Shown here piece by piece: positions 10,904 through 23,282 of a stretch of 64,000 bases of DNA (its first letter is position 1; every line of letters begins with the position of its first letter). This DNA is from Coprinus comatus (taxonomy: Eukaryota; Basidiomycota; Agaricomycetes; Agaricales; Agaricaceae): positions 20,162-84,161 of the forward strand of contig JAWPGT010000089.1 of assembly GCA_034638255.1 (NCBI GenBank). The letters are read 5' to 3'. The notes under the pieces were generated by a model, which saw only the letters and a list, made by a program, of their open reading frames with translations, searched no databases and was not told where the DNA came from. The position numbers were made by a program, and so were the translations under genes.

Positions 10904-13257
10904 GGAGGACAAGAACTAGTGGGTATAGTGAACTTGCGAATGAATTCAGTGTCAATGAAGCAATAAGTAGAACCGCTATCAATAAGAGCAACAATCGGCG
11001 ATTCAGAACAAGAAGCAAAACAAGGAGCAGAAGAAGACAAAGGAATATGAAGTGAATCAGGGTTAGAAAGAGCGGAAGTGTTCAAACAAACAAAGGGAAT
11101 AGTGCAGGGAGGAAGAATGCAATCCTCGGTCTGCACACCTGAAGGATTGTAGATCAGTTTCCTGAACTCTTGGTTTGAGAGGATGAGGTCGTTTCCGAAG
11201 TCGTAGTAGTAGTAGCTGCCCGAGCCTTGGCTTTCTCTGCTTCCGAAGCTGCTTTCTTCCGACAAACGCTAACACCATGCCCGGCAGCGCCACAGAAGAG
11301 ACAGAGGTTATTAGCAATCCGACATTGATGTTCTTCAGCGGTGAGCTTGCCGTTAGAATTGAGTTTGTTGGAGAGGTCAGTTGCAGGTTTAGGGGTAGTG
11401 GAAGTAGATGTAGTGGCTTTTGGAGCAGGGGTCGCTGATTTGGTTTCGTTGGACAACTTGGACTTGGAAGACGATTGACCCGATGTAGAAGTAGAAGTAG
11501 AAGAGGTGGAAGTGGAAGACTGAGTAGTTGCAGCGGGAGTATTCAGCGAGTTGCGACTTGCAATATGCTTCTTTTCGCGTTGATGTTCCCAATAGCGTTG
11601 ATCGATACAAATGCAAGTGTCACGCATATCAGCAAGAGAGGTTGGTTTGCCCTGGGGTAGTGCATAGAGAGTGTCTTTGAGTCGGTTGGGAAGACCTTTG
11701 TAATAGGCGCGGCAGAGAAGATAATCAGGGTATTGGAGGACCCCGGCCAAATGGTTGAACTCGACATTGTAGGTTGCGATCGGACCACCTGAAGCCATAG
11801 TGAGGTTGTCCAATTCCTCTGCAGCTTCAGCGACTAAGTTGGAAGAGCCGAAGTTAGTGGTGAGTTCTAGGATGAATAGATCCCAGTCGGTGTACCAGGG
11901 GACTAACATCCAGTTGTGAGTATTCTCGAGCACAGTTTGGAACCATTGACAGGCAGAACCAGAGAGATAAGAGAGAGTGAACCCGACCCAATTGATGTCG
12001 GAGGCCAGGCTCTGATGATGTTGGAAGTATAGACAGCATTGGAAAAGGAATTCTGATAATTTCACTGGTTTGGAACCATCAAAGATTGCCGGTTCACGAA
12101 TGTAAGCATGATCCGATGCTCGAACAGGAGGATTGGGAGCAGGAGTAGCCGAAGTGCGGGCCTGGGCGGTCAAGGCATGACTAAGAGTGCCGAGACCATG
12201 CAAGAATGCTTGTAGCTGATCCTCCACATTATCCCAAACAGGCTGTTGTGTCACATACCATGCCACTGACCGACCTTCCGACAACTCTTCTGACACTCCA
12301 ACAGTTCCAACTGTCAATCTTGTTATTGGTCACTGACCTCTTGGACCTTCATCTCTTATCTGCTCGTCCTACTCCAACTTCCTGTTTCGGTTACTTCCCT
12401 TTTCGGTTGGCATCATCCTTTTTAGTATGTTGGCCCGTTGTTCTGTTATCTTATGTTTTGATATGTTATATTCCGATATTGGTAAACAATGTATTTAATC
12501 ACTAGTCGCTCATGTACATTCCTTAGTCTGATATCAACATTGTATCCGCACTCATTCCTCTGTCTTTGTCTTGTTCCGACTCTAAGTCAATCTTGTCTCT
12601 GTTCTCATTCTCTACCCTCCTCTGTAATTCCTCCCGACATTCTTTCCAACCGTTCAGTCCTTTTGCAAGTGAGGCTAATCGCAGTATCGGAAGGGTGCAA
12701 CACATACGTTGAAGCCGAAGCCTCAATCCGACGTCGCTAGCTCATCTCCAATCCCCGTTCTTAACATGTTGGGCCAAAGGTGGATCGGGATTGTTCAGGT
12801 GTTTGTCGTTATCATCTGCATTATTGTCATTGTCATCATCATCGCTACTGCTGCTACCATCACCACCATCAGGTGGGTTTGGGGGGTTTTGCGGAACTCC
12901 GTTAACAGGATCGGCTGGAAAACAGGGATTTTCGGGATGATTTTCAGGATCGGAATCCCTTTTGTTCTCGTCCATCGGAACTTCAGGACGAAAACCACCA
13001 GGAGGGTTTGGAGTTGGGTTGTTAGCTCGGCGATGACCAAAGTTAAATGCAGGTAGACCTCCGCGACCGTAAATATTGGTTGCAGAGTTGGATTGAGAAA
13101 GATTCGGTGAACAATAACCAGAGGGAGTAGGGGTAAGAGGGGAACCAGTATCAAAAATAGACCTAGCAGCAGGAGTAACCTGAACACAAGCAGGCTCTTC
13201 AGCCTGAACATGAGCAGACTGGGAAGGAACAGTAGTAGTAATTCCAGACATAGACAC
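10904..13257 (-). pseudogene. Gypsy E gag and partial protease
   Basis: The gag N-terminus reads from 13257 to about 12772 (proline-rich, then an acidic Ser/Asp run), is split by the solo LTR at 12249-12766, and continues to 11154. It includes the capsid-like region (FDGSKP...W...) and a CCHC knuckle (CLFCGAAGHGVSVC, near 11290). A shifted frame then gives the protease with LIDSGST (near 10970), which is cut off at 10904 by the foldback element. RT and integrase are absent. Deleting the LTR plus one TGTTG joins PPLAQ to QPVWD in frame. Same strand as the other gypsy elements. Confidence 0.87.
12249..12766 (+). repeat. Solo LTR, family E, in gypsy-E gag
   Basis: 518 bp, TGTCACATACC...GTTCTTAACA, perfect duplication TGTTG (12244-12248 and 12767-12771). 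It has the same sequence family as the 5' LTR at 13295-13810 but the opposite orientation, so one family inserted into its own kind. It contains AGTCTGATAT at 12524, complementary to the family primer site. Confidence 0.93.
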
Positions 13258-13280
13258 AAGAGAGACAGTACCAGAAGCTT

Positions 13281-13294
13281 GGAGTCTGATATAC
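13281..13294 (-). promoter_or_regulatory. Gypsy E putative self-primer binding site
   Basis: Directly after the 5' LTR on the minus strand comes GTATATCAGACTCC. The ten bases ATATCAGACT are complementary to AGTCTGATAT in the LTR, close downstream of its AT-rich promoter-like region. No tRNA 3'-end complement (TGG...) is seen. Confidence 0.6.
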
Positions 13295-13810
13295 TGTTAA
13301 GAACAGGGATTGGAGATGAGCTAGCGATGTCGGATTGAGGCTTCGGCTTCAACGTATGTGTTGCGCCCTTCCGATACTGCAATTAGCCTCACTTGCAAGA
13401 GGACCGAACAGTCGGAAAGAATGTCAGGAGGAATTACGGAGGAGGGTAGAGAACGAGAGCAGAGACAAGATTGACTTAGAGTTGGAACAAGATAGAGACA
13501 GAGGTGAGTGCGGATACTATGTTGATATCAGACTAAGGAATGTACATGAGCGACTAGTGATTAAATACATTGTTTACCGATATCGGAATATAACATATCA
13601 AAACATAAGATAACAGGACAACGGGCCAACATACTAAAAAGGATGATGCCAACTGAAAAAGGAAGTAACCGAAACAGGAAGTTGGAATAGGACGAGCAGA
13701 TAAGAGATGAAGGTCCAAGAGGTCAGTGACCAATAACAAGATTGACAGTTGGAACTGTCGGAGTGTCAGAAGAGTTGTCGGAAGGTCGGTCAGTGGCATG
13801 GTACATGACA
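13295..13810 (-). repeat. Gypsy E 5' LTR
   Basis: 516 bp, minus orientation, plus-strand ends TGTTAAGAAC and ATGGTACATGACA. It differs from the solo copy at scattered positions. The 3' LTR partner is missing. Confidence 0.9.
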
Positions 13811-13902
13811 GCAGATTCCTACTAAAAATCTCACTTCTTTCATAGAAACCTACTAAAAACCTCACTTCTTTAGCAGAATCCTGCTAAAGAACTCATACCT
13901 TT
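13811..13902. repeat. Remnant of the palindromic minisatellite
   Basis: About three units of the CTACTAAAGAACTCATACC array, between the gypsy-E 5' LTR and the gypsy-A 3' LTR. It is evidence that both elements landed in, or were recombined into, a second foldback copy. Confidence 0.75.
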
Positions 13903-14432
13903 TGTTATAATCTTGCCTATACCTCCATTTCAGTATAGATGATGCTACGATGGACCTCTTCAAAGTGCTCATAGGAGGAGAACGTCTACTCTTACTGGGA
14001 CTACTTTCAGGGGACAACCTCCACAGTACTCAGACTGTAGATCACAGGTGTTCCTTACTAATAAGTCGTTCGTGCAAGAGTTAGAGCTGACTCCGAGTTC
14101 TAGGGTTATCAGGCAGAGGGTAGAGAGCGAGATAGCAAGTAGAACAGAGAGAACGAGAGTATTAAGCTGAAGCTTAATCTCTGTCGCTGTCCATGTATTT
14201 ATACAACTACGATGTACAGGTTATAGGCTGTGTGTGATACATGTGAGACAGGAAGGTGAAACTATCTACAGCTGGAACAGTGAGTGAAACGACAAATGGA
14301 AGTCTGTAGAAAGTACTAGTCCAAGGCTATACGAAACAGTAGTCCAAGGCTATGTGAAACGAGTAAGAGAAAGTACACTATTGTCCATCATTAGTTCTAA
14401 TGATTAGTCGTGATAAATATGAAACCGTAACA
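13903..14432 (-). repeat. Gypsy A 3' LTR
   Basis: 530 bp, TGTTATAATC...CCGTAACA on the plus strand. The minus-strand sequence just upstream (14447-14433) is TCTAGAAAGGGGATAA, a polypurine tract. It has an extra ~25 bp (a duplicated AGTCCAAGGCTA segment near 14320-14350) relative to the 5' LTR. Confidence 0.9.
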
Positions 14433-14547
14433 TTATCCCCTTTCTAGAGAACTAGTCCATAGTTCATAAATAATAGTTCAAGGTAGTAGTCCAGACGAAA
14501 GATAAAAAAAGGAAGGGAAAAAGTACTCAAAGAAAACAAGTCCACAT

Positions 14548-16593
14548 TTAGACATGTCTGTCATAGCGAGAGGGTCGAGTTTGGTAGGCGGGCAGCGGAG
14601 TGGGTGGTCTGGCAGGAAGAGGGTGGCGTATTGCTGAAGTGGGGATTTCCCAAAGAGGAGGAGTGTGTGAAATGCGGTGTAGGAACTGGGAGGGGTGACG
14701 GATTTCATCTACTCGGCGGTTATCTTGCTCATCTCGATAGGTGACTCGGTTGGGTGGCAATCTGGGGTTGACCCATGGTCTGACATCTCCTTGATAGTTT
14801 CCATCATTCTCCAAGTTGGCAGGAAAGGGACATTCGTTTGTAAGAGGAGCAAGGGTTCGACGAGCCAGAATTCGATCCAAAGTGGGGTGAGTGGTTAACA
14901 AATAAGTGGTGGTGAATTCAGGGTTTCAGTTCTCATCAAGACATCGAGGGAGAGGAGTGAGGAGGGAGGAAGTATGTCCGACACGATGAAATTGTAGCCC
15001 ATGAGCTTTCTGGGTACCAAAGATCTCGGGAGTGATTTGATCTTGAGCTCTTGTGAGTGCGATGGGAGTGGCTGGTTCCAGGGGCTCGGGAGTATTGAGT
15101 CGAGAGACAATGACTGGGGATGTGGGTCGATTCTTGCAAGTCCAGGAATAATGTCCCATGGTGTTGCAGAATCAGCATTGGTAGTCAGGGCATGACGATC
15201 CAATGTGTCCGACTAATCCATAGACAATGCAACCATAATCGTAACACTTCCTTTCTTCGTCGGTGAACTGGTTGTAGACCAGTAAAGGAATATCCTTCTT
15301 CATGATATCTTCTTTCAACTTGTAGACCAGGAACCTTCCAAACCGTTGCTCAAAATCCTCAGAACTGATGATCTTATCAGCCAGTTCCTTTAATGACGAT
15401 GCATAGTGAACTACTCTTGATGACTTGAATGGTGGGTTGGAGATATTTCGTAAGATACGGGCCTCTCGTCGGTTTGGGGGATGGTAAAGAGCAGGCGTGG
15501 TGTATCAATACAGATATCTGGAACCAAGGTTGGCGAATGGATGGTCTGGGGTGATTGGATAGGTATTGGGGATGTCGGTAAGGAGATTGGCAGGAGGAAC
15601 CTGGCTAGCTGGGAGGCTGGGGTTCTCACGTCCAACATTTCTAGGAACATTCGATCCCGTTGGGTCATCTGGTCATGGAGGGTTGGTTGTGGGGGTAGAG
15701 GCTTCTGAGATCTCCGATGCACGGGCGAGGTACTTGGTAACGGTCTCCCCAAGTTGTCGAATGAAGTATAATTGTGCCAAGTGACCGGGTGTGGAGGTTG
15801 GAACATATCGTTCTGCTTGTGCTGTCGATGCAATGTGGGTGAGGACATTCCAGAGTTCATAGAGTTTCTCGAAATATGGAAGGGAGAGAAACTCGGCATT
15901 GGATCCAGCTGGTAACTCTTGTGGTGCCTCTCTATCCTCGTGGTAGGAGAGCATGTTTGGATGTCCAACTCCCCTTCTCCAGTTATAGTGATTTCCCCAT
16001 TCCGATGTACTCGAATTATGAATGGAGGGGGTGGCAGGTGCGCTTCTCGGGTGAATTTCCGTTGCAAATACTGGTTCAGGCGAGTTACCATCTGACCTAG
16101 AGGGTGCAGTGGTCAGTCATTCAATGAGGGGAGAGACTGCATCTGGGGTTGCGATGCGGGGTATGGGGTGAGCAATGGGTGTCTCTGTTTGATCCATGGT
16201 AGGTGGAATGGCATTGAACCTTGCCAGGACAATGGCTGTGGCGAGTTGGGGTTCTTCAATCAGAGTTGTTCCAGGTGGGTAAGTACCACAAGCGATAAGA
16301 GTGTCAATGTGAAGGCGATTGAGAATGTGAGGAGGAATATCCTTGATAGCAGTATCAAGAAGAACTTGAACTTCTGGATCGTCCAGTCGAAGTTGGTTAG
16401 GATCAAAAGCTGGATTGAGAGCAAGAGGAGTATTGATAGCTCCTGTTGTAGATGCAGTTCAAGGGGGTGTGGTTGCTGGTGACAGAAATGTGTCATTGGT
16501 GGTTGAGCTTAGGCTCGGTGTGGAAGATGAGTGAGAGGAGGGCGAGTATTCAAGAGGAGAGGGGCCTGAGGTAGAGTCTTGTTGTTGGGTCAT
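14548..16593 (-). pseudogene. Gypsy A accessory ORF (aORF) after integrase, broken
   Basis: The ATG overlaps the pol stop as ATGA (16593-16590), the arrangement used for termination-reinitiation. The open sequence runs to 14548, ~680 codons, with several TGA codons and frame shifts. It has a Ser/Thr/Pro-rich start, a central region with LPYFEKLYELW and LAQLYFIRQLGE (near 15700-15900), then KELADKIIS...QRFGRFLVYKL and two CCHC-like knuckles at ~15230-15130 (C..Y.GC...G.VGHIGSSC, then C-stop-FCNTMGHYSWTC, where the stop is at a Trp or Arg position). The C-terminus is proline/arginine-rich. No known enzyme motif is visible. Gypsy B has the same type of ORF in the same place. Confidence 0.72.
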
Positions 16594-17655
16594 TTATATC
16601 TGTGAGGGGGGGTAGAGAGTGTCTTCTTTGGAGGAGCCCTTTTAAGTGAAAGGTGATGGTTCTTCTGGTATTCTCCAAACAGTTCCTTTGCTGAATCTGA
16701 AACATTCTCTTCGGGTTCCCAAGTATTCTCTGAGTCAGGAAATCCCTTCCATTTGATCAAATACTTCATCTTGTTTCTACTCCTTTTGTGATTGATGATT
16801 GCTTCGACTTCCCAGTGTTCTTCTCCATCTATCAAATCAGGGATGGTTTCAGAGGAAGGCTTGTTTGGGTTGATCTCATTTTGAACTGTGGGTTTCAACA
16901 GAGCCACATGAAACATATCATAGATCTTCCATGAAGTTGGTAGAAGAAGTTGATAAGTCAGAGGTCTTTTGCATTTTAGGATCTTGAAGGGACCTTGACG
17001 TTTCGGCTTGATCTTCGATGATTGGTATTGGATGGGAAGGTTCTTTGCATTTAGATAAACTTCATCCCCTTCATTATAGGTTGGATAATGAGGGCGTTTG
17101 ACACAAGAAGATATCACTTTAGCTGCGGATTGATAGGCTAGCAGTGCTTTGTGTCTGAAACAATCAAGTTTTCGGACATGATCATCAACTGATGGTGCAC
17201 CAGATTCTTCCATAACGTTGGGGAAGGATGGTGGGTTTGTTCCAGTCATAATTTCTAGTGGTGATCGCTTGTTGGTGGCGTGGGGACGGGAGTTGTAACT
17301 GAATTTGAGAAGTGGAAGTGCATCGACCCAGTCATTCGGTTGGTTGTTGCAGTAGATCGAGAGATATGTTTCAATCTCTTGATTGGCTCATTCTGTTGCA
17401 CCATCTGTTTGGGGATGGTATGCCGTAGAAGGTTTCCAGTTGATCTGGAGCATCTTAATGAACCTTTGGGCAGCTTTAGAAGCAAAACGAGGATTGCGAT
17501 CTGAGACAATAGTGTTGGGGGTACCAAACCATTTGTAGACATTGTCGATCAGGAGTTTAGAGATATCGGCAAAAGTGCAGGTTTTTGACGTTGGACAGAG
17601 TATTATCCCCTTCGATAATCCGCGATCTATCATGGATAATATAGAATCAAATTTT

Positions 17656-17966
17656 TGTCAACATCGACATGTTGTGGTAAATGTTCGGATTATTATCGTC
17701 AGACTTAGTAAAGACGTCTTGTGTATATGCGGCTCATCTCCACTTCCATATGCTTTACTTGCTTCTATTCCCATGACTATTTGTGTACTCACCACACTGT
17801 ACCCATTCGTTCATCTATTCTCTCATGTGCTGTGTATCCGTATATATATCAAGTAGACTACACTGTAGTTCCTCGTCCACTTGAACTCAATATGACTGGG
17901 TTGTGTCCGCATCTAGCCGGGTATCTTCCTCAGAGACCTATATCTCTTACCAGCGTAATTCCTACA
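17656..17966. repeat. Solo LTR (family G) in gypsy A integrase
   Basis: 311 bp, TGTCAACATCG...ATTCCTACA, perfect duplication ATTTT (17651-17655 and 17967-17971). No other copy in the window; superfamily unknown. Confidence 0.88.
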
Positions 17967-18107
17967 ATTTTCTGCAGGGAGGGAGATCGGTGATTAAGTC
18001 CATAGTGATATTGCCAAAAATGCGCATAGATTCGGATGGAGGAAGTGGTTGGAATGGAGGTTTTGCAGGATTCCGATCAATCTTGAATTGTTGGCATTGT
18101 GGACAGG

Positions 18108-18715
18108 TGTTAAATACTGAAAATACCGAGAAGGGTGACCCTTGGCTTCAGCGTGTGTGCTGCGCCTCCGGAATTTGTACAAGGTCAATTTACGAATTTC
18201 CGGGAGACTTCCGGCAGAGTTTCCGGAAGACTGGAAAAGTAAGAGTGCAGACGGTTGAGACAATACAGAGAGTTAAGAGTATATCAAGTCGATTCTGAAA
18301 CTGAGGAAATACAAACATAGCAGTGAACTATTTATATGAAATGCTGTAACGGATAAAAAAGGTAATAAGGAATAACGGAAATCCGAGTCAGAGAAGAAAT
18401 ACAAACGGAGGTAGATAAAATGGAAGACGGAAAGTAATGGCATAATATTGGAGAATTAAGAAGCATAGGAAATGCATGGAAATGTCAAACTAAACTGAAT
18501 AGAATTGATAACCGAAGAATAGGCAAGATAAGAAAAACCCGGAATTTCTGGAGGATGGAAAAGTCCCTTTGAATAAATAATGAACAATGGAAATCTGGAA
18601 ATTAGGAAATTCAGGAAGATCGGAAATCCGGAGATTCGCTATCTAATCGGAATTGTGATATGTGAACTTGGCAGAATTCAGGGTTAGCGGTCATGTGATG
18701 GGACGGAATATGACA
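18108..18715 (-). repeat. Solo LTR (family H) in gypsy A integrase
   Basis: 608 bp, plus-strand ends TGTTAAATAC and GGAATATGACA, perfect duplication ACAGG (18103-18107 and 18716-18720). Minus orientation is suggested by TATAAATAG on that strand. Removing it joins VKAC to PQCQQFK in the integrase zinc-binding domain. Confidence 0.9.
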
Positions 18716-21254
18716 ACAGGCTTTGACATAGTTGGTAATGAAATCGCGCATTCCAGGCCATTTCACTATTAACTGAATTCGTCTTAATGTTTCATCTATT
18801 CCAGGGTGGCCTGCGGAATGGTGATCATGATGCTGTGCTAGAAGCCGTTGCTTCTCCTTCAGAGTGGGTTCTTGAGCAATTAAGGCAGGTTCAGTTGAAG
18901 TGGCATTTAAGAATAGCTTGTTTGGTAAAACCACAATGTCCACATTTTCTTCGGCAGAGTCAAAGTTATGATCTGGTCGTCTAGAGAGTGCATCTGCAGC
19001 AGGAATTTCTTTTCCTGGTTTGTGTTTTATCACAAAGTTGTATTTCTGCAGTTCAGCCCATGTGCGAGCTTGACAACATGACAGCTTCTGCAAATCTTGC
19101 CAAAAACGGAGATTGTTGTGATCACTGTGCACAGTTACTATATGCGGTGATCCCAGTAGGTAGTGGCGCCAGTCATCAAAAGCTTGTTTGATCGCAAGGA
19201 GTTCTTTGTCCGGAGTAGGATAGTTGCGTTCCGCAGGTCCAAGGGATTTAGAACGGAATGCACAAGGACGAGTAACTCCATTTTCATCAGTTTGACATAG
19301 AACACCACCCGTTGCAAATTCAGAAGCATCTGTTTCGACATGGAATGGTTTGTGAGGATTGGGAGTGAGAAGGATAGATCCATTCACAAACATGTCTTTA
19401 ACAGTGTTGAAAGCTTCTTCTGCTTCTGGGGTCCACTTAAATGCTACCGATTTGCGTAGAAGGTCATTTAGAGGACGGGTGATATTGGCGTAGTTCCTGA
19501 TGAATTTTCGGTAGAAGTTTGCAAATCCTAAGAACTTTCTAACTTCACGTTGTGATGTTGGTGTAGGCCATTCTGCAATTCCAGCAAGTTTGTCTTCTGA
19601 CATGGTAATACTGTTCTGGCTTATCGTCATTCCTAGGAATTCTATGGAGGTTTTCTTGAATTCACATTTCTCGGTCTTGAGATAAAGATTGTTTTCTTGG
19701 ACTCTTTTTAGAACTTCAAGAGTCATTTTGTTAAGATCTTGCTTGTTATCAGAGAAAATGAGAATGTCATCCATATAGACAATAACCTCTGTACAACCAG
19801 GTTTGTCAATGAGGTCTTGGAAGATATGATCCATCATTGCCTGGAACGTTGCAGGAGAATTTGTCATTCCAAAGAACATAACAGCAGGTTCGAAAAGTCC
19901 AAATGGAGTTTTGAATGCTCCTTTCCATTGGTCTCCATCAAAGATGCGAACGTTGTTATATCCAAGACAAACATCCATTTTGGTGAAGTATTTAGCTCCA
20001 TGGAGGTGATCCATAATTGAGCTGACATTGGGAATGGGATAGGCATTTTTCACAGTGTGGGAATTGAGGTAGCGATAATCTTGACATGGTCTAAGAGACT
20101 TTCCATCTTTCTTGTTGACGAAAAAGAATGGTGATGCCATAGGAGATTTGGATGGTCGGATGTATCCTTTGGCTAGGTTTTCATCAAGAAAGGTTTTTAA
20201 TTCATCCATTTCAGCCGGTGCAAGGCGATATGGTTTGTAAGATTTTGGAGTGAAGGTTTCTTTTAGATCAATGCGATGATCACAAGGTCGTGATGGAGGA
20301 AATCATTCTGAGGCCTTCTTGTCAAAGACAGGAAGATATTTCCATAATGTTCTAGGAACTATTTCCTTTGGATCGGAAGATGTGGCTTTTGCATGCTTTT
20401 GAGATATAAGTTGGGATGCAGAAGTCTTGGCATTGATTTGTATGAGGCGGCCAGCCAATCCAGTGTCAAGGGTATCAGGGAGCGATTGTGCAGCAATGTG
20501 GAGGTTTTTAGGGACATCAATTGGGTCTTCACTGTAACAGGTGACTTCATTGATTGTGATGGAATTTTCAAGTTGGGAGCAGGAGATGGTTCTAGAAGAT
20601 GGTGAACGCCATTGGAATGTTTTGGCAGTCCAATCAATGCTGGGATTGTACTGTTCCAAAAAGGAAAACCCTAGAATGGCGGGGTGTTTTCCAATTCCAA
20701 TAACATAGGCATCTGTCTTGATGTTTCGACCATCAATGATACATTCCACAACTACTTTTTCAGTGATTGTTCCACTGATGTTTTCTGTTCCATCAACATT
20801 CGTGACAGTGATTGGAGGTTCCACAGGGATTCGTAGGAGGTTAAGGGAGTGTGCGGTTTTCTCGGAAATGAAGTTTCCTTGAGCTCCTGAATCAATCAGG
20901 GCATTGAGGGTAGCAATCTGGTGGGAGTGGTGATTTTGAAGATAGATGGGTAGATAAATAGATTTTTCGTTGCAGGACAGAATGAGAGGAATAATGGAAA
21001 TGTTCACTGGAGGTGAATTGTCTGGTTCAGGAGAATAAATAGGGTCCGGTATGTCCATTGTCTTTGAAGTAGAGGAGTGAGTAGTACTAATGTCCAATTC
21101 ATCATCTGTAAAGGAGAGATTGTCTGAGTCTTGAGAGTCTTCATAAATCACCGAAAGGATAGCGGAGGCTGGATGGGTTCGACTTGTCGCCTTAAGCAAA
21201 ACCTGGCCTAAAAATTCAAATCTTCTTCATCTTCAATCAGTGTTGATGCCACTT

Positions 21255-22900
21255 TCATGAAGCTTCGGAATTTGTCAATTCCATTGTTCTTCTTCTTCTT
21301 TTTGAAAGGTCTGTTTGATGAGGATGATTTCTTGTTGCGGGGTTTGGAGGAGGAGGATTGATGTTTGGGGCATTCTCAGAAGAAATGTCCAGCATTTCCA
21401 CATGAGAAGCAGACACCTCAGCTACAACGTTCCTTTTGCCGTTCCGTAAGGACCATTCCAAGAATTAATTCAGCTTCATTTTCTTCATCAGATTCTTCTG
21501 AATCGGAAGAGTCAAAATCTGGGATTCCAACTTCTTCATATTCATCATCGTCATATCGTCCAGCAGCATCAATCTCCATTGGTTCTCCTTGGGGTAACTT
21601 GGAGATGTTGAAGTTATGTCTCTGATAGCTTTTTGGAGGACAAGGTTTGTGGTTGATCTGACAGATAGCTTGATCAAGTTGGGTGGCAATGGTAGTCCAT
21701 TCATCAAATGTAGTTGGTTGAGGGTAGCGAAGAGCAATGGCTTCTCGGATTTTAGGAGGGAGGGTAGAACAGAATGAATCGACTTTGTAGGTGTCATTGT
21801 CAATTCCAGCTAAGTCAAGAAGTTGTTTGATGTTATTAACATGATCTTCCATATTTTGCCAAGGAAGCATGCAATAAGTCTTGAGCTTGTTGCGAGCGTT
21901 GGCAGCTTCAGCATGGGGTTGGAAAGCTTGGTCGAGACTTGTGATAAAATCGTGCCATGTTCCATATCTGTATGTTCCAGCTTCTTCACCTCTATGAGAA
22001 CTCAAATATTGCCTTTGGAAATGACCACAACTCCCATGAGTTAATAATTGGAGAACAACTGGTATGGCTTGTTCTGTTTGGATAGCACCGTTTCGAAAGT
22101 ATTTGGGTTTCGATTGTAGGGCAAGGATGATGCTATCTTTCCAATTCTCATAATGGATGGGTTTTCCATCAAACTTTTCGATGGGAATATCAAACTTTCC
22201 ATTGTAGTTTTCTTCGTTAGGTTGATCGGTCATTCTGGAAGGAGGACGAGCTGGGTTCCTGGGTGTAGGTGATTGTGCGTGAGAGTGGGTTTGTGAGTTT
22301 GAGTGGATAGAAGTGTCGTCAGGTGATGAGGGATTGGGATTGGGAGGATGAGTTCGGATAGGTGATGATGTGGGGAATAGATCTAGAGCAATGATCTTGT
22401 CGCGGACTGCATTTCTGAGGTTTGCAAGTTCGTTGCTGTAGAATAGAGTTTGGTTTTTGTCGACTTCGATATCAGTTGTAAGATTGGGGTTTTCGATGGT
22501 GGGTTGATAGAGTCCGTCAACTACCAAGTATAGGTCGTAGGTGTTGACTCAGATAAGAAGTGAGGTGGATTTATAGGGTAGTAGGAAACGGAAGATGTAG
22601 TGGATGTCGGCAGCGATTTGAGAACTTCCTGCTTCATTGAGTTCTTGAAATCATTTCCAGGTATTAACAAGACAACTTTGTTGGTCATTTGAAAGTTTGA
22701 TTCTGGGTGGAAGGTACCTCCTGATTGAAGGAGTTCCAAAGGTTGTGCTGACCTCTGGGATTCATACAGCAGAGTCAAAGAGATCAACTAGTTCTTGTTC
22801 GTTTGCATCTCTGGATATGGGAGGAGGAGCGGGTGGTTGTCTGGAAGATGAGGGGGTGGAAGAGGAAATTCAGTGGGAGGCAATTGTGGAAACTTGGGGT
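21255..22900 (-). pseudogene. Gypsy A gag
   Basis: The frame can be followed from about 22850 (NEQELVDLFDSAV) through LFYSNELANLRN (near 22440) and the capsid region (KPIHYENWKDSIILALQSK, then the W..F...L..AF block) to an acidic stretch (SDSEESDEENE, near 21490) and a CCHC knuckle at ~21415-21370, read CFSCGNAGHFF-stop-ECP. At least five in-frame TGA codons interrupt it, each where Arg (CGA) would fit. It ends in a basic tail (KKKKNNGIDK). The capsid-nucleocapsid protein forms the particle of the element. A 369-codon stretch (22527-21418) is free of stops. Confidence 0.87.
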
Positions 22901-22935
22901 GCTGCTTGCTAAAGGCAGCCCTTCTTCTTTAAGAG

Positions 22936-23055
22936 GGTATGTTCTCAGCCACTACTTGCTTAAGGTAGACCTGCTTGATGGCAATGTATGTTATCAGCCA
23001 CTACTTGCTTAAGGTAGTCCTGCTCAATGGTGAGGTATGTTATCAGCCCGGATCT
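22936..23055 (-). repeat. Leader tandem repeats of gypsy A
   Basis: Same ~54-bp units as at 7677-7795, identical by eye. The leader also has TGCTTGCTAAAGGCAGCC upstream, a related diverged unit. Confidence 0.7.
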
Positions 23056-23270
23056 TGATCCTATGCATGAGGGTTGGTGCTAATTTTCCAAATAATGACA
23101 GTTGCAGGTTAGGCGGTTGTCAAAGGAAATAAAAGCAGAGGATTGCAGAGACTCTGGTTAGGAGTTCACACAGAGTTGGGTTGGGGAGGGTGACGAGTGC
23201 AGAGACCTGGGTTAGAGGTTTGCGGAGGAAGACGATGACAGAGATCCTAGTTAGGGATTTGTCGAGTTGT

Positions 23271-23282
23271 AGCTTAATACAA
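23271..23282 (-). promoter_or_regulatory. Gypsy A putative self-primer binding site
   Basis: After the 5' LTR the minus strand reads TTGTATTAAGCT. Ten bases (GTATTAAGCT) are complementary to AGCTTAATAC in the LTR, which lies ~35-45 nt downstream of TATAAATAC. No tRNA 3'-end complement is present. The A' copy has the same site at 8012-8023. Confidence 0.65.

Larger units (their letters stand above)
16590..21199 (-). pseudogene. Gypsy A pol: PR-RT-RNase H-INT-chromodomain
   Basis: The protease has ALIDSGAQGNF (near 20880). RT-RNase H lies at 20300-18716 and includes QDYRYLN, the catalytic YMDDILIF (near 19770) and TDASEFATG. The integrase HHCC region is split by two solo LTRs (18108-18715, 17656-17966). 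The core resumes with SMIDRGLSKG and YHPQTDGATE (17640-17390). The chromodomain is HWEVEAI...YLIKWKGF...NTWEPEEN (16820-16700). Stops are TGA: SE-stop-FP at 20300 (gypsy B has SERFP) and TE-stop-AN at ~17387. DVCLGYNN here is DVRLGYNN in B. Family: Ty3/gypsy chromoviruses. Confidence 0.93.
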